A stretch of DNA of 64,000 bases from Flagellimonas taeanensis (GCF_003584105.1 NZ_QXFO01000026.1:1-64000), one strand, 5' to 3'; positions 8,542 to 17,675 are shown, counted from the first letter of the stretch. Numbers and translations are program-made. Notes: generated by a model not told the origin, from the sequence alone.

Positions 8542-10196
8542 AATCCAGGGGGATGCATCTCGTCAAACCCCGTTCTTTCCTGAAAGGCCTTCGCTAATAG
8601 TAAAATACTGGCTTCATCGTATAGGTTGCCCACAAAGGTCATGCTGGTGGGATGCTTTTTATCGTCCAGACCGGTGGGTATGGCAATTACGGGATGTCCT
8701 GTCAGGTTGGTGGCCAGCAATTGGTCATTCCCGAACGAAGGTGATATCAGTACATCGTAGTCCTTCATCAACGCGTTCATTTCCTGCATCAATACCTGTC
8801 TTTGCCGATTCGCCTGCAGGTATTCCACAGCAGGAATAAAGCGACTTTGCCGCAAGGAATTGGCCCGCGAACGCTGGTCCTGTTCCACCATTTCATCTAC
8901 TTTTCCCGAACGCACCAATGCATCAAAAAAAGCTCCTGCCTCAGCTCTGAGAATAATGTCAAACCCGCGATAGGGAATGGCTTCGGGCATTTTTACGGCC
9001 GTTGGTTCGATTCCTATCGATTTTAGGGTTTCAAGGGCATTTCTCAAATTATCGCCACTTTGCGTGGTGTCTTTTTCGATGTCCTCTTTAAGATAGGCCA
9101 CCTTTAAGCTGGTGATATCTTTTTTCCAATCGACACCAAAGGGAAGATCGATCGTGGTCAGGTCTTTTTCGTCCTTCCCTTGAATGGCCGCAAATACAAT
9201 GGCGCAATCCTCAGCGTTCCGTCCCAATGGCCCAACCTTGTCCATGGACCAGCTCAGGCTCATCACGCCATGTCGGCTCACCCTTCCATAGGTAGGTCGC
9301 AGCCCTGTGACCCCATTTCTAGTACTGGGTGATGTGATGGAACCCAAGGTTTCGGTCCCGAGGGCAAAGGGGACCAGTCCTGCCGAAGTGGCCGACCCCG
9401 AACCGGCTGAAGAACCACTGGCACCTTGAGTGGTGTCCCACGGATTTTTGGTCTTCCCGCCAAACCATACATCGCCCCGGGCCAAGGCCCCCGAAACGAG
9501 CTTCGCTACCAATATGGCGCCCGATTCTTCAAGGCGTTCGATCACGGTGGCGGTTTGGTCGATTTCTTGATCTTTGTAGGGAACAGCCCCCCAAGTGGTC
9601 GGATATCCGGCAACGAACATCAAATCTTTGGTGCCGTAGGGGATGCCGTGCAAAATGCCCCGATACTGTCCACTTTTGATTTCCTGATCAGCGCGTTTGG
9701 CCTGTGCCATTGCGAGACTATCGGTAATGGTGATGCTGCATTGCAACATGGGCTGGTACTTTTTCAATCGGTCCAAAAAGAATTGGGTGAGTTCGGTCGA
9801 AGTGATTTTTTGATGTTTGATGAGTGATGCGAGCTGTGGAATGGTATAAAACGCCAGCAGATCATAAGGTTCTGGGATCTCTACATGGTCGGGAATTTCC
9901 CAACCCTGATGTTCCAATTGTTCGGGCATTTCAAAGCCAAATGGAATGGGATCAAAACGGATGGCAGGAAAAACAGCATTGTCCAACGGATATTTTCGGA
10001 GCGAATCGAACCCTTCACGGTTCCTTTGCAGGTATGGATACAAAGTGTCCCGTGCCTCTTTCGAAAAATGAATGCCGATCAGGCGTTCAGATTTTTTGAC
10101 ATCCCTTTTAGTGAATTCATGTTTTGAGGCGCAGGAAATCAAACAGATCAAAGCAAAGAAGCAAAGGAAAGGAGGAATTTTAAGGTTGGTCGGCAT
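8538..10196 (-). CDS. Amidase-signature family lipoprotein
   Basis: A 552-residue secreted hydrolase. Residues 1-22 form a lipoprotein signal peptide with lipobox LISC, so the enzyme is probably membrane-anchored in the periplasm or at the surface. An unassigned region of about 110 residues precedes the amidase domain. The Ser-cisSer-Lys triad is visible: Lys190 in GIPYGTKDLM, the cis-Ser in GASGSSAGSGSAT (Ser262/263) and the nucleophile about Ser286 in LGTETLGSITSPS. The canonical GGSIR reads GSITS, a change next to the nucleophile. It is not GatA, which is cytoplasmic and lacks a signal peptide. The substrate is probably an amide or peptide derivative and is not known. Confidence 0.9.
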   Translation of the reverse strand: MPTNLKIPPFLCFFALICLISCASKHEFTKRDVKKSERLIGIHFSKEARDTLYPYLQRNREGFDSLRKYPLDNAVFPAIRFDPIPFGFEMPEQLEHQGWEIPDHVEIPEPYDLLAFYTIPQLASLIKHQKITSTELTQFFLDRLKKYQPMLQCSITITDSLAMAQAKRADQEIKSGQYRGILHGIPYGTKDLMFVAGYPTTWGAVPYKDQEIDQTATVIERLEESGAILVAKLVSGALARGDVWFGGKTKNPWDTTQGASGSSAGSGSATSAGLVPFALGTETLGSITSPSTRNGVTGLRPTYGRVSRHGVMSLSWSMDKVGPLGRNAEDCAIVFAAIQGKDEKDLTTIDLPFGVDWKKDITSLKVAYLKEDIEKDTTQSGDNLRNALETLKSIGIEPTAVKMPEAIPYRGFDIILRAEAGAFFDALVRSGKVDEMVEQDQRSRANSLRQSRFIPAVEYLQANRQRQVLMQEMNALMKDYDVLISPSFGNDQLLATNLTGHPVIAIPTGLDDKKHPTSMTFVGNLYDEASILLLAKAFQERTGFDEMHPPGF

Positions 10197-10425
10197 ATGT
10201 GGTCGGTTATGGGTATGTTCGATAGCCTAAGCTACATTTTTTTTCAAAAAAAAGAGGTCGATTGTGGTTTATATCTATCGGTACAGAAGCATTATTTCCA
10301 AGTTTGAAAACCTAAAAAGGCTCAAAAAGCACACTAAAATGGGACAAATCATCACATTATAGAGGCAAGTTGTTCTACCATATTGAAATTCAATGGACCA
10401 ACTTCTAAATCTAAGCGCAACACCG

Positions 10426-10433
10426 TATCTTTG
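10426..10433 (+). promoter_or_regulatory. Candidate TAnnTTTG -7 element for the Fe-S block; supports the mrp start
   Basis: TATCTTTG is an exact match to the Bacteroidota -7 element. Transcription starting about 7 nt later would exclude the more upstream in-frame ATG at 10393 and leaves the ATG at 10477 as the first usable start, in agreement with Mrp family N-termini (MKLKKADIL). The rest of the 280-nt gap (10197-10476) holds nothing else that I recognise. Confidence 0.5.
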
Positions 10434-10476
10434 TAATTTAGAATCAGTACAAACGACTGCATATAAAATACGGACA

Positions 10477-11616
10477 ATGAAGTTGAAAAAAGCAGATATT
10501 CTCAAGGCATTGGAAAAAATTTCTGCGCCTGGAGATGGTCAAAATATAGTGGAGAGCGGGGCAATCACCAACATCCAAGTGTTTGGCGATGAAGTGGAAG
10601 TGGACGTCACCATAAAGAACCCAAGTCTTCAGGCCAAAAAGAAGACCGAGGTGGAAATCTTGAAGTGTATCCATAGAGAGGTCTACGAAAAGGCCAAGAT
10701 CAAGGTCAACCTAAAGGTTGATGCGCCCGCCACACCCAAGGTCAACCAGATTAAGGGAAACCCCATTCCAGGCATCCAGAACATTGTGGCCGTGGCATCG
10801 GGCAAGGGGGGTGTGGGAAAATCGACCATTACCGCCAATTTGGCGGTCACTTTGGCCAAGATGGGCTTTAAGGTGGGGTTGTTGGATACGGATATCTACG
10901 GACCTTCCATGCCTATTATGTTCGATGTAGCCAACGAAAAACCCTTGTCCATCAATGTGGATGGCAAGGCAAAGATGAAGCCCATTGAAAACTATGGGGT
11001 GAAACTATTGTCCATCGGATTTTTCACCCAGCCTAACCAGGCCGTTATCTGGCGTGGTCCCATGGCGGCCAAGGCTCTCAACCAGATGATCTTTGATGCC
11101 CACTGGGGTGAATTGGACTTTTTGTTGCTGGATCTGCCCCCAGGGACAGGGGATATTCATTTGAGCATCATGCAGTCCTTGCCCGTCACAGGTGCCGTTG
11201 TGGTGAGTACCCCGCAGGAAATTGCCTTGGCCGATGCCCGAAAAGGCGTTGCCATGTTCCAGCAGGAAGCCATAAGCGTACCGGTTTTGGGTATCGTGGA
11301 AAATATGGCCTACTTTACCCCGGCCGAACTTCCTGACCATAAATACCATATCTTTGGACAGAACGGTGCCAAAAACTTGGCTGAAGACATTGATGTGCCC
11401 TTTTTGGGAGAGATCCCGTTGGTGCAGGGCATCAGGGAAGCAGGTGATGTGGGAAGACCGGCGGCATTGCAGACAGCCACCCCAATAGAGGAGGCTTTTG
11501 AAGAACTGACCCGAAACGTGGTGCAGGAATTGGTGAAACGAAATACCGATCTGCCTCCCACCGAAGCAATAAAGATTACAACAATGGCCGGTTGTGCCGC
11601 CGTTAAAAAGAAATGA
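10477..11616 (+). CDS. Mrp/ApbC/NBP35-type Fe-S cluster carrier P-loop ATPase
   Basis: A 379-residue cytoplasmic protein that binds and transfers Fe-S clusters. Residues about 1-85 form a MIP18/DUF59-type domain. The MinD-like ATPase domain starts with the deviant Walker A ASGKGGVGKSTITANLA and contains LLDTDIYGPSMP and LLLDLPPGTGDIHLS. The late segment GIVENMAYFTPAELPDHKYHIFG normally carries a CxxC pair that binds the bridging cluster in Mrp; here FTPAELPDHKYHIFG has no cysteine, whereas most Mrp/NBP35 proteins have C-x-x-C there. The loss is notable, but it is common in Bacteroidota homologues as far as I recall. The gene overlaps the nifU-like gene by 4 nt (ATGA), which supports an Fe-S assembly role. 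Confidence 0.93.
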   Translation: MKLKKADILKALEKISAPGDGQNIVESGAITNIQVFGDEVEVDVTIKNPSLQAKKKTEVEILKCIHREVYEKAKIKVNLKVDAPATPKVNQIKGNPIPGIQNIVAVASGKGGVGKSTITANLAVTLAKMGFKVGLLDTDIYGPSMPIMFDVANEKPLSINVDGKAKMKPIENYGVKLLSIGFFTQPNQAVIWRGPMAAKALNQMIFDAHWGELDFLLLDLPPGTGDIHLSIMQSLPVTGAVVVSTPQEIALADARKGVAMFQQEAISVPVLGIVENMAYFTPAELPDHKYHIFGQNGAKNLAEDIDVPFLGEIPLVQGIREAGDVGRPAALQTATPIEEAFEELTRNVVQELVKRNTDLPPTEAIKITTMAGCAAVKKK

Positions 11617-11858
11617 GCATGACATCAGAAGAAATAAAAAGCAATGTTGAAAAGGCCTTGGAGGAAATACGACCCTTCCTACAGAGTGATGGGGGCGATA
11701 TCACCTTGGTCTCGATAGACAATGACAACTCCGTAAAAGTTAGATTGGAGGGCAATTGCATAGGCTGTAGCGTCAACCAGATGACCCTGAAGAGTGGTGT
11801 GGAGATGACCATTAAGAAATATGCGCCCCAAATTGAGGAAGTCATCAATTTGAGCTAA
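11613..11858 (+). CDS. NifU C-terminal domain-like Fe-S scaffold
   Basis: An 81-residue protein consisting only of the NifU C-terminal (Nfu) domain, which holds a cluster at a CxxC between subunits of a dimer. The motif is GNCIGCSVNQMTLKSGVE, with VEKALEEIRPFLQSDGGDITLV before it as in Nfu proteins. It is translationally coupled to the Mrp carrier and followed by redox genes. Scaffold or carrier function is inferred from the family. Confidence 0.93.
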   Translation: MSMTSEEIKSNVEKALEEIRPFLQSDGGDITLVSIDNDNSVKVRLEGNCIGCSVNQMTLKSGVEMTIKKYAPQIEEVINLS

Positions 11859-11923
11859 CTGATAAAAGTCATTCGTCTTTCCTTTGGTACGCAGTAAGTT
11901 GCATGCCACAAAATCCATTGCAC

Positions 11924-12982
11924 ATGATCAAGACCGACATATTGATAATCGGAGCGGGACCTACGGGTCTCTTTGCCGTTTTTGAAGCAGGCCTGCTCCA
12001 ATTGAAATGCCATCTGATAGACGCATTGCCCCAAGCCGGCGGACAATGTTCCGAGATCTATCCCAAAAAACCCATTTACGATATTCCTGGATTCCCCGAA
12101 GTATTGGCTGGAGAGCTGGTGGACAATCTCATGGAACAGATCAGGCCCTTTCAGCCCGGTTTTACCCTGGGAGAACGGGCAGAGACCATTGAAAAATTGG
12201 ATGATGGTACCTTTGTGGTCACCACCAACAAGGGAACCAAGCACCATGCCCCCGTAGTTGCCATCGCTGGCGGTCTGGGCAGTTTTGAACCCAGAAAGCC
12301 ACTCTTGGACAACCTTGCCCAATATGAGGACAATGGGGTGGCCTATATGATCAAGGAGCCAGAGATGTACCGTGACAAAAAAGTGCTGATTGCCGGTGGA
12401 GGCGATTCTGCCCTGGATTGGTCCATTTTCTTGGCCGATGTGGCCGAAGAGGTCACTTTGGTGCATCGCAGGAACGAGTTCAGGGGAGCCTTGGACTCTG
12501 TGGAAAAAGTACAACACCTCAAAGATCAAGGAAAAATAAAACTGATGACCCCTGCCGAGGTAGTGTCCCTTCACGGTGAGGGCAAATTGGAGAAGGTCAT
12601 GGTCAGGAATACCGACACGGATGAAGACACAGAGGTCAGGGTAGACCACTTTATCCCCTTGTTCGGACTTTCGCCCAAGCTAGGACCGATTGGAAATTGG
12701 GGATTGGAAATCGAAAAAAATGCCATCAAGGTGGACAATGCTTTGGACTACCAGACCAATATCCCCGGCATCTATGCCATTGGGGACGTGAACACCTATC
12801 CCGGAAAGTTGAAACTGATCCTTTGTGGTTTCCACGAAGCGACCCTGATGTGCCAAAGTGCCTACCAGCGTATCCATCCGGATAAAAAATATGTGATGAA
12901 ATATACCACGGTAGGTGGCGTAACGGGATTTGATGGAAGTAAAAAAGAGGCTCCAAAAGCAGTTGTAAAAGCAATAGATTAA
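11924..12982 (+). CDS. Ferredoxin-NADP reductase, thioredoxin-reductase-like (type 2)
   Basis: A 352-residue FAD enzyme. The FAD-binding motif is DILIIGAGPTGLFAVFEAG, with LPQAGGQCSEIYPKKPIYDIPGFP following; this stretch lacks the CxxC of thioredoxin reductase and is characteristic of type-2 ferredoxin/flavodoxin-NADP reductases. The NADP motif is VLIAGGGDSALDWSIFLA, and HRRNEFRGALDS binds the NADP phosphate. GIYAIGDVNTYPGKLKLI is the second FAD motif. An ATG at 11903 would add MPQNPLH; I chose 11924 because homologues usually begin MIKTDIL. The natural partner is the 2Fe-2S ferredoxin 388 nt downstream, from which it is separated by an inserted gene. Confidence 0.92.
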   Translation: MIKTDILIIGAGPTGLFAVFEAGLLQLKCHLIDALPQAGGQCSEIYPKKPIYDIPGFPEVLAGELVDNLMEQIRPFQPGFTLGERAETIEKLDDGTFVVTTNKGTKHHAPVVAIAGGLGSFEPRKPLLDNLAQYEDNGVAYMIKEPEMYRDKKVLIAGGGDSALDWSIFLADVAEEVTLVHRRNEFRGALDSVEKVQHLKDQGKIKLMTPAEVVSLHGEGKLEKVMVRNTDTDEDTEVRVDHFIPLFGLSPKLGPIGNWGLEIEKNAIKVDNALDYQTNIPGIYAIGDVNTYPGKLKLILCGFHEATLMCQSAYQRIHPDKKYVMKYTTVGGVTGFDGSKKEAPKAVVKAID

Positions 12983-13005
12983 TAAGTAGTTAGTAATTAG
13001 TATAC

Positions 13006-13347
13006 AGGAGTTAGGTATGGCGGTTCAGAGGTTCGAAGATTTAATTGTTTGGCAGAAAGCTCAAGAACTGGCAGTTATCATCTATAACGATTTTCATGAA
13101 TGTAAGGATTTTGGATTCAGAGATCAAATAAGAAAAGCTTCTGTTTCAGTATCCAATAATATCGCCGAAGGCTTTGAAAGAAGTTCCAATGCTGACTTTT
13201 CCAAGTTTTTATTCTACGCTCTTGGTTCCAATAAATTAAATTTGTTGGCCAAAGGAAGAGCAGATGAAATAATTGAGGTTACCCATGAAGTTTCGAAATT
13301 ATTATATGGATTGATAAAATCCATGAAGACCAATGCCTCTAACTCCT
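13006..13347. repeat. 9-bp inverted repeat bracketing the four-helix-bundle gene
   Basis: AGGAGTTAG (13006-13014) just before the start codon and CTAACTCCT (13339-13347) at the stop codon are perfect inverted copies. The flanks continue as weaker, similar AT-rich matches (TAGTAATTAG upstream; CTAATTCCTA downstream). The arrangement suggests that the gene arrived as a unit. No target-site duplication is clear. Confidence 0.45.
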
Positions 13348-13349
13348 AA
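13017..13349 (+). CDS. Four-helix-bundle protein (S23 / 23S rRNA intervening-sequence family)
   Basis: A 110-residue all-helical protein with the family signature FEDLIVWQKAQELAVIIY, FRDQIRKASVSVSNNIAEGFER and FSKFLFYALGSNKLNLL. These proteins form pentameric four-helix bundles. Relatives are encoded in rRNA intervening sequences and include the Avd protein of diversity-generating retroelements, but most copies, like this one, are isolated genes with no known role. It lies between the ferredoxin reductase and ferredoxin genes, is visibly richer in A+T than its neighbours, and is bracketed by a short inverted repeat. I infer a mobile or horizontally acquired cargo gene. No reverse transcriptase or variable repeat is nearby. 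Confidence 0.9.
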   Translation: MAVQRFEDLIVWQKAQELAVIIYNDFHECKDFGFRDQIRKASVSVSNNIAEGFERSSNADFSKFLFYALGSNKLNLLAKGRADEIIEVTHEVSKLLYGLIKSMKTNASNS

Positions 13350-13369
13350 TTCCTATTTCCTAAAATAGA

Positions 13370-13702
13370 ATGAGCGACATAAAATTAAAAATAACCGACC
13401 GTGATGGCGTTCTGCACGAGGTAGATGCCCCAACAGATATGAACATGAACCTGATGGAGGTGGTTCGGTCCTACGAACTAGCCCCAGAGGGCACCATAGG
13501 GATCTGTGGAGGGATGGCCATGTGTGCCTCTTGCCAATGCTATGTGCTTTCAGACCATCAGCTCCCTGAAAAATCCGACGATGAGGACGCCATGTTGGCC
13601 GAAGCCTTTTTTGTAAAGGACAACAGCCGACTGGGCTGCCAACTGCACATTACCGAAGACCTCGACGGTCTGGAAGTGGAGCTGGCCCCTGCCGAGGACT
13701 GA
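13370..13702 (+). CDS. 2Fe-2S ferredoxin, adrenodoxin-type
   Basis: A 110-residue electron carrier. The cluster ligands are the three cysteines in GICGGMAMCASCQCYV (spacing C-x5-C-x2-C) and the later Cys in SRLGCQLHI, as in adrenodoxin/Isc-type ferredoxins. The protein is strongly acidic, which suits docking to reductase partners. The ferredoxin reductase gene upstream is the likely electron donor, and the Mrp/NifU genes would supply its cluster. The start at 13370 lies 20 nt after the four-helix-bundle gene. Confidence 0.94.
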   Translation: MSDIKLKITDRDGVLHEVDAPTDMNMNLMEVVRSYELAPEGTIGICGGMAMCASCQCYVLSDHQLPEKSDDEDAMLAEAFFVKDNSRLGCQLHITEDLDGLEVELAPAED

Positions 13703-13782
13703 CCCAAGGAGGCCATCGGTCAAATCCAAGAGCGGACAAAGCAACAAAACCCTATCTTTAGTTTTTCTTGCTGAACAAGTTT

Positions 13783-14820
13783 ATGGGAAGGACATTGCTT
13801 TTCTATTTTTTGTTGTGGTTCTCGGGATTTTGCTGGGGACAGGACCCGTACCCACAATTGACCGAGATTGTCACGGACAATGCCAATATTTTCACCTCAG
13901 AAGAACTACAGGGCCTTAGGACAAAACTTATCCAGTTTGAGGATGAGACCACCAATCAAGTGGTGGTGTTGACCATCAATGATCTGGGCTACGAGACCAT
14001 TGAAGAATATGCCAACGGGGTCTTTAACCAGAATAAGCTGGGACAGGCGGGCAAGGACAATGGCATTCTTATCCTTTTTTCAAAGAATGATAGGGAAGTG
14101 CGTATTGAGGTCGGCTACGGACTGGAATCTTACATCACGGATGCCGTGGCTTCCCGAATCATCCGCAACACCATGATTCCTAAATTCAAGGAAGAAGCCT
14201 ATTTTGCCGGGATAGATGATGCCACGGGTCAGATCATAGAGTTCCTCAACAACCCTGAAGCCTTGGCGGAATTCAACAGGGAAATTGAGGCAGAAGGCGA
14301 AATGCCTTGGTGGGGCTATGTGTTGTTTACCCTGTTCCTATCCATCTTTATTGCTGCAGGGGTATTTGTTTTCTACAAGGGCTATTCGGGTCTGGTGGAA
14401 ATGTTTCGGGGAATCATGGTAGGGAAATTGGGGCTTGTTCCCGGTTTGTTCATGATTTTCTCCGCGCTGTTCATGGTCGGGTTTGGGTTGGTCTTTATTT
14501 TGATGCCGCTTTTTTTTCTCACCATGGTCTATGGCTTCAACTTCAATTTTGAAGCCTTGGTTGAGGACATTACATGGGTCTATTTTGTTTTTGGCGGGTT
14601 CTTTTTGTTGACGATTTTTTTAGCTGTGCTAAAGATTTTGGTCAAGGGCAAGGAAGACTTCAAGCTCTCTTGGTTCAAATCGGACAAGACGTATATGGGC
14701 AAGACCTTTTCATCTTCGGGGAGCCATTCGTTTGGGTCCAGTAGTTCTGGGGGAAGTTCCAGTAGTTTCTCGGGTGGCGGGGGTAGCTCGGGAGGGGGCG
14801 GTGCCAGCGGAAGTTGGTAG
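13783..14820 (+). CDS. TPM-domain (YgcG-like) secreted membrane protein
   Basis: A 345-residue protein with a signal peptide (MGRTLLFYFLLWFSGFCWGQ), a TPM domain (about 24-165: TEIVTDNANIFTSEELQGL, NDREVRIEVGYGLESYITDA) and three membrane helices (about 170-290). The C-terminal tail is made almost only of Gly and Ser and ends GGGGASGSW. TPM domains are found in a phosphatase-like fold in plants and in the uncharacterised YgcG family, often beside LemA proteins; I see no lemA in this window. A TTG at 13768 would extend the frame by five residues, but the ATG at 13783 gives a clean signal peptide. TATCTTTA (13753-13760) may be the -7 element. The role may be in membrane protein quality control or photosystem-like repair; this is unproven. 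Confidence 0.85.
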   Translation: MGRTLLFYFLLWFSGFCWGQDPYPQLTEIVTDNANIFTSEELQGLRTKLIQFEDETTNQVVVLTINDLGYETIEEYANGVFNQNKLGQAGKDNGILILFSKNDREVRIEVGYGLESYITDAVASRIIRNTMIPKFKEEAYFAGIDDATGQIIEFLNNPEALAEFNREIEAEGEMPWWGYVLFTLFLSIFIAAGVFVFYKGYSGLVEMFRGIMVGKLGLVPGLFMIFSALFMVGFGLVFILMPLFFLTMVYGFNFNFEALVEDITWVYFVFGGFFLLTIFLAVLKILVKGKEDFKLSWFKSDKTYMGKTFSSSGSHSFGSSSSGGSSSSFSGGGGSSGGGGASGSW

Positions 14821-14870
14821 GCAAGGGGAATTCCCGTATTTTCATGGAACGAAAACCAAGCCAGTATACC

Positions 14871-17033
14871 ATGAGGACATTTCTTGTTGCCATTCTTTTC
14901 GTCTTTCTTTCCTGCTCGGAAAAACCACGGACCGAAGTTGAAGAATGGGAAGCCCAAGCGGCGAATATCACCATCATCCGCGATGATTTTGGAGTGCCCC
15001 ACATTTATGGGAAAACCGATGCCGATGCCGTTTTTGGATTACTGTATGCCCAATGTGAGGATGATTTCAACCGTGTGGAACAAAATTATATCTGGGCTAC
15101 GGGCCGATTGGCCGAAGTGGAAGGGGAAGAGGCTCTGTACAGTGATCTACGAGCCAAACTTTTCATGACAGAGGAGGAGGCCAAGGCCAATTATGAAAAA
15201 AGCCCCGAATGGCTGAAGAAACTTTGTGATGCCTTTGCCGATGGCATCAATTATTATTTGCACACCCATCCAGAAGTGAAACCCAAACTTTTGACGCATT
15301 TCGAGCCTTGGATGCCCATGTATTTCAGCGAGGGGTCTATTGGTGGTGACATTGAACGCATTTCCATTCGAAAGATTAAAAACTTTTACGAAAGTGGTAT
15401 GGAAATCCCTGAAATGGAATTGCTCCAGCAAAAAAAGGAAGAAGAAATGGCCGAACCCCAAGGCTCCAATGGTATTGCCATTTCTGGGGACCTGACCCAA
15501 TCTGGCCATGCGATGTTGCTCATCAACCCACATACCTCGTTCTATTTTCGGGGCGAAGTGCACGTGGTCAGTGAGGAAGGTTTAAATGCCTACGGTGCCG
15601 TCACATGGGGGCAATTTTTTGTGTACCAGGGATTTAATGAAAAAACAGGTTGGATGCACACATCGACCTATACCGATGTGATGGACGAGTTCAAGGAGAC
15701 CATTGTGAAGAATGAGGGCAAACTTTTCTACAAATACGGAGAGGAACTGCGCCCTGTGGATTCCAGCCAAGTGACCTTAAAATATAAAGATGGGGATGGT
15801 TTGAAGGAGAAGATCTTTCCCGTGTACCGTACCCATCACGGCCCGATCACCCATCAAGTGGGGGACCAATGGACCGCTTCGGCCATGATGTGGGAGCCGG
15901 TAAAGGCTTTGGAACAATCCTATATCCGTACCAAACAGGGTGGGTATGATGGTTTTCGAAAAATGATGGACATCCGAACCAATTCATCGAACAACACGGT
16001 CTATGCCGATGCAGGGGGCAACATCGCTTATTTCCATGGAAACTTCATCCCGAAGCGCGATACCATTTATGATTATACCCGGCCTGTGGATGGCAGTGAT
16101 CCCAAAACTGATTGGCAGGGACTGCACACGGTGGACGAGAACATTCTGGTGCTGAACCCAAAAAATGGATGGATACAGAACTGCAATTCGACCCCATACA
16201 CTTCAGCGTTGGAATACAGTCCCAAAAGAGAGGATTACCCTAACTACATGTCCAAGGACCAAGAAAATTTTAGGGGTGTCCACGCCATACGGCTGTTGAC
16301 CGGGCGTAGCGGTTATACCTTGGACAGTCTCATCCAATTGGCACACGACCCATATTTGCCTGCTTTTGAAGCGTTGATTCCTGGTCTGGTGCGTGCGTAT
16401 GATGCCGAACCAAGACAGAAACTGAAAGAAGCTATTGATATCATGCGGAATTGGGATTTTGCAACATCCGAAGAATCTGTGGCGATGACTCTGGCCCATT
16501 ATTATGGAACGATGAGTTACTCCAAAGCAGAGCGGCCTGAAGGTCTTTCAGGTATGGAACTTGTGGAATATTGGGGCACAGCTTCCCCAAATTCGGAAAA
16601 GCTTGATTTGTTTCAAGAGAGTTTAAATCAGTTGACCGACGATTTTGGTAGTTGGAGAATGCCTTGGGGCGAAGTGAACCGTTACCAAAGGTTGAACGGG
16701 GACATCTATCAACCCTTTGATGATGCCAAGCCCAGCATTCCCATCGGTTTTGCCAGTGGCACTTGGGGTGCATTGGCGGCCTATGGTGCGCGGTACGACA
16801 ACGATACCAAAAAGATTTATGGAACCCGGGGCAACAGTTTTGTGGCCGTGGTGGAATTTGGGGACAAGGTCAGAGCCAAGACGATGCTTGCCGGAGGCCA
16901 AAGTGGAAATCCCGATTCTCCCCATTTCAATGACCAAGCACAACGTTATGCCGATATCAAATTCAAAGATGCGGCGTATTATAAGGAAGATGTATTGGAG
17001 CGGGCCGAACGGACGTATAGGCCCGGGCAGTGA
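14871..17033 (+). CDS. Penicillin-acylase-family (Ntn hydrolase) lipoprotein
   Basis: A 720-residue N-terminal-nucleophile hydrolase. The chosen ATG at 14871 gives a compact lipoprotein signal peptide with lipobox LSC (Cys15); in-frame ATGs at 14814 and 14844 would add 19 or 9 residues. The alpha chain contains IIRDDFGVPHIYGKTDADAVFG and LLYAQCEDDFNRVEQ, hallmark segments of the family. The self-cleavage site and nucleophile are Ser199 in QGSNGIAISG, and the beta chain follows (NPHTSFYFRGEVHVV, RTHHGPI). Substrates of relatives include penicillins, acyl-homoserine lactones and aculeacin; none can be chosen here. It begins 50 nt after the TPM gene and abuts the convergent gene with no spacer. 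Confidence 0.9.
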   Translation: MRTFLVAILFVFLSCSEKPRTEVEEWEAQAANITIIRDDFGVPHIYGKTDADAVFGLLYAQCEDDFNRVEQNYIWATGRLAEVEGEEALYSDLRAKLFMTEEEAKANYEKSPEWLKKLCDAFADGINYYLHTHPEVKPKLLTHFEPWMPMYFSEGSIGGDIERISIRKIKNFYESGMEIPEMELLQQKKEEEMAEPQGSNGIAISGDLTQSGHAMLLINPHTSFYFRGEVHVVSEEGLNAYGAVTWGQFFVYQGFNEKTGWMHTSTYTDVMDEFKETIVKNEGKLFYKYGEELRPVDSSQVTLKYKDGDGLKEKIFPVYRTHHGPITHQVGDQWTASAMMWEPVKALEQSYIRTKQGGYDGFRKMMDIRTNSSNNTVYADAGGNIAYFHGNFIPKRDTIYDYTRPVDGSDPKTDWQGLHTVDENILVLNPKNGWIQNCNSTPYTSALEYSPKREDYPNYMSKDQENFRGVHAIRLLTGRSGYTLDSLIQLAHDPYLPAFEALIPGLVRAYDAEPRQKLKEAIDIMRNWDFATSEESVAMTLAHYYGTMSYSKAERPEGLSGMELVEYWGTASPNSEKLDLFQESLNQLTDDFGSWRMPWGEVNRYQRLNGDIYQPFDDAKPSIPIGFASGTWGALAAYGARYDNDTKKIYGTRGNSFVAVVEFGDKVRAKTMLAGGQSGNPDSPHFNDQAQRYADIKFKDAAYYKEDVLERAERTYRPGQ

Positions 17034-17675
17034 TCATTCGTCTTCTTTCACGATGATCAAGCTTGCCTTGGAGCCCGTGGAAAGGTTCCATCGGTTGTTG
17101 TGGATCACCTCCCCCTTGTCATCGGTCACGACCACTTGGGCCGTGTTGGGTCCGGATGAACCTTGGTTCAAGGCCTCAAACTCAACACGATTGAACCCTG
17201 GGACCAAATCAAGATTGATGCCCTTGAACGAGCCAGATAACAACAGATTGTACTCCACAACTTCTCCATTCACATAGATTTTGATGCGGTCACCATCGAC
17301 ATATTCGTGATCTCTTGCCACAATGCCCACAAACTTGGCATTGGTCTTGAAATCGCCCAGATATTGATCGCCAAAATGTTCGTTGCTGCCTTTTTCCTTC
17401 TTTTCCCCGACCTTGGGATCGATGACCATGTCGTGGCCTGCCTGGAGCAGTTCCCGATCGGGCAACATCTGGATGCCGGGTTTCTCATTTTTGGAAGTGA
17501 GGTTCTCGTCCAATACAGAAGGCATTCGTAGTAATGTGCCTTGGTTGCTGGCCTTGACATCGAGGTCGTTCTTCTCGCCAATTTTTAACGGACGCGTAGT
17601 GGGCAGATCACCCTGTGCGAACGAAGGAGCTGTTGAGAGTAGCATGGCCAGTAGAGCAAAGATTATCTTTTTCAT
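17034..17675 (-). CDS. Small secreted protein of unknown function
   Basis: A 213-residue exported protein. The signal peptide is MKKIIFALLAMLLSTAPSFAQ; the frame remains open further upstream but the added residues do not fit a signal peptide, so I start at 17675. The mature part is hydrophilic, with a C-terminal half of beta character (VEYNLLLSGSFKGINLDLVPGFNRVEFEALNQG) and a closing LIIVKEDE. The strand pattern in the second half resembles an Ig-like fold, but no domain is recognised. It is the last gene of a minus-strand run (metallophosphoesterase, AraC regulator, acyltransferase) after a 76-nt gap and may have its own promoter. Confidence 0.75.
   Translation of the reverse strand: MKKIIFALLAMLLSTAPSFAQGDLPTTRPLKIGEKNDLDVKASNQGTLLRMPSVLDENLTSKNEKPGIQMLPDRELLQAGHDMVIDPKVGEKKEKGSNEHFGDQYLGDFKTNAKFVGIVARDHEYVDGDRIKIYVNGEVVEYNLLLSGSFKGINLDLVPGFNRVEFEALNQGSSGPNTAQVVVTDDKGEVIHNNRWNLSTGSKASLIIVKEDE

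Noticed and set aside
10393..10476. Upstream ATG extension of the Mrp gene
   Set aside because: It would start before the likely promoter element at 10426-10433 and adds 28 residues absent from the family pattern.
13006..13347. Diversity-generating retroelement suggested by an Avd-like protein
   Set aside because: No reverse transcriptase or template/variable repeats nearby; only the four-helix-bundle family is shared.
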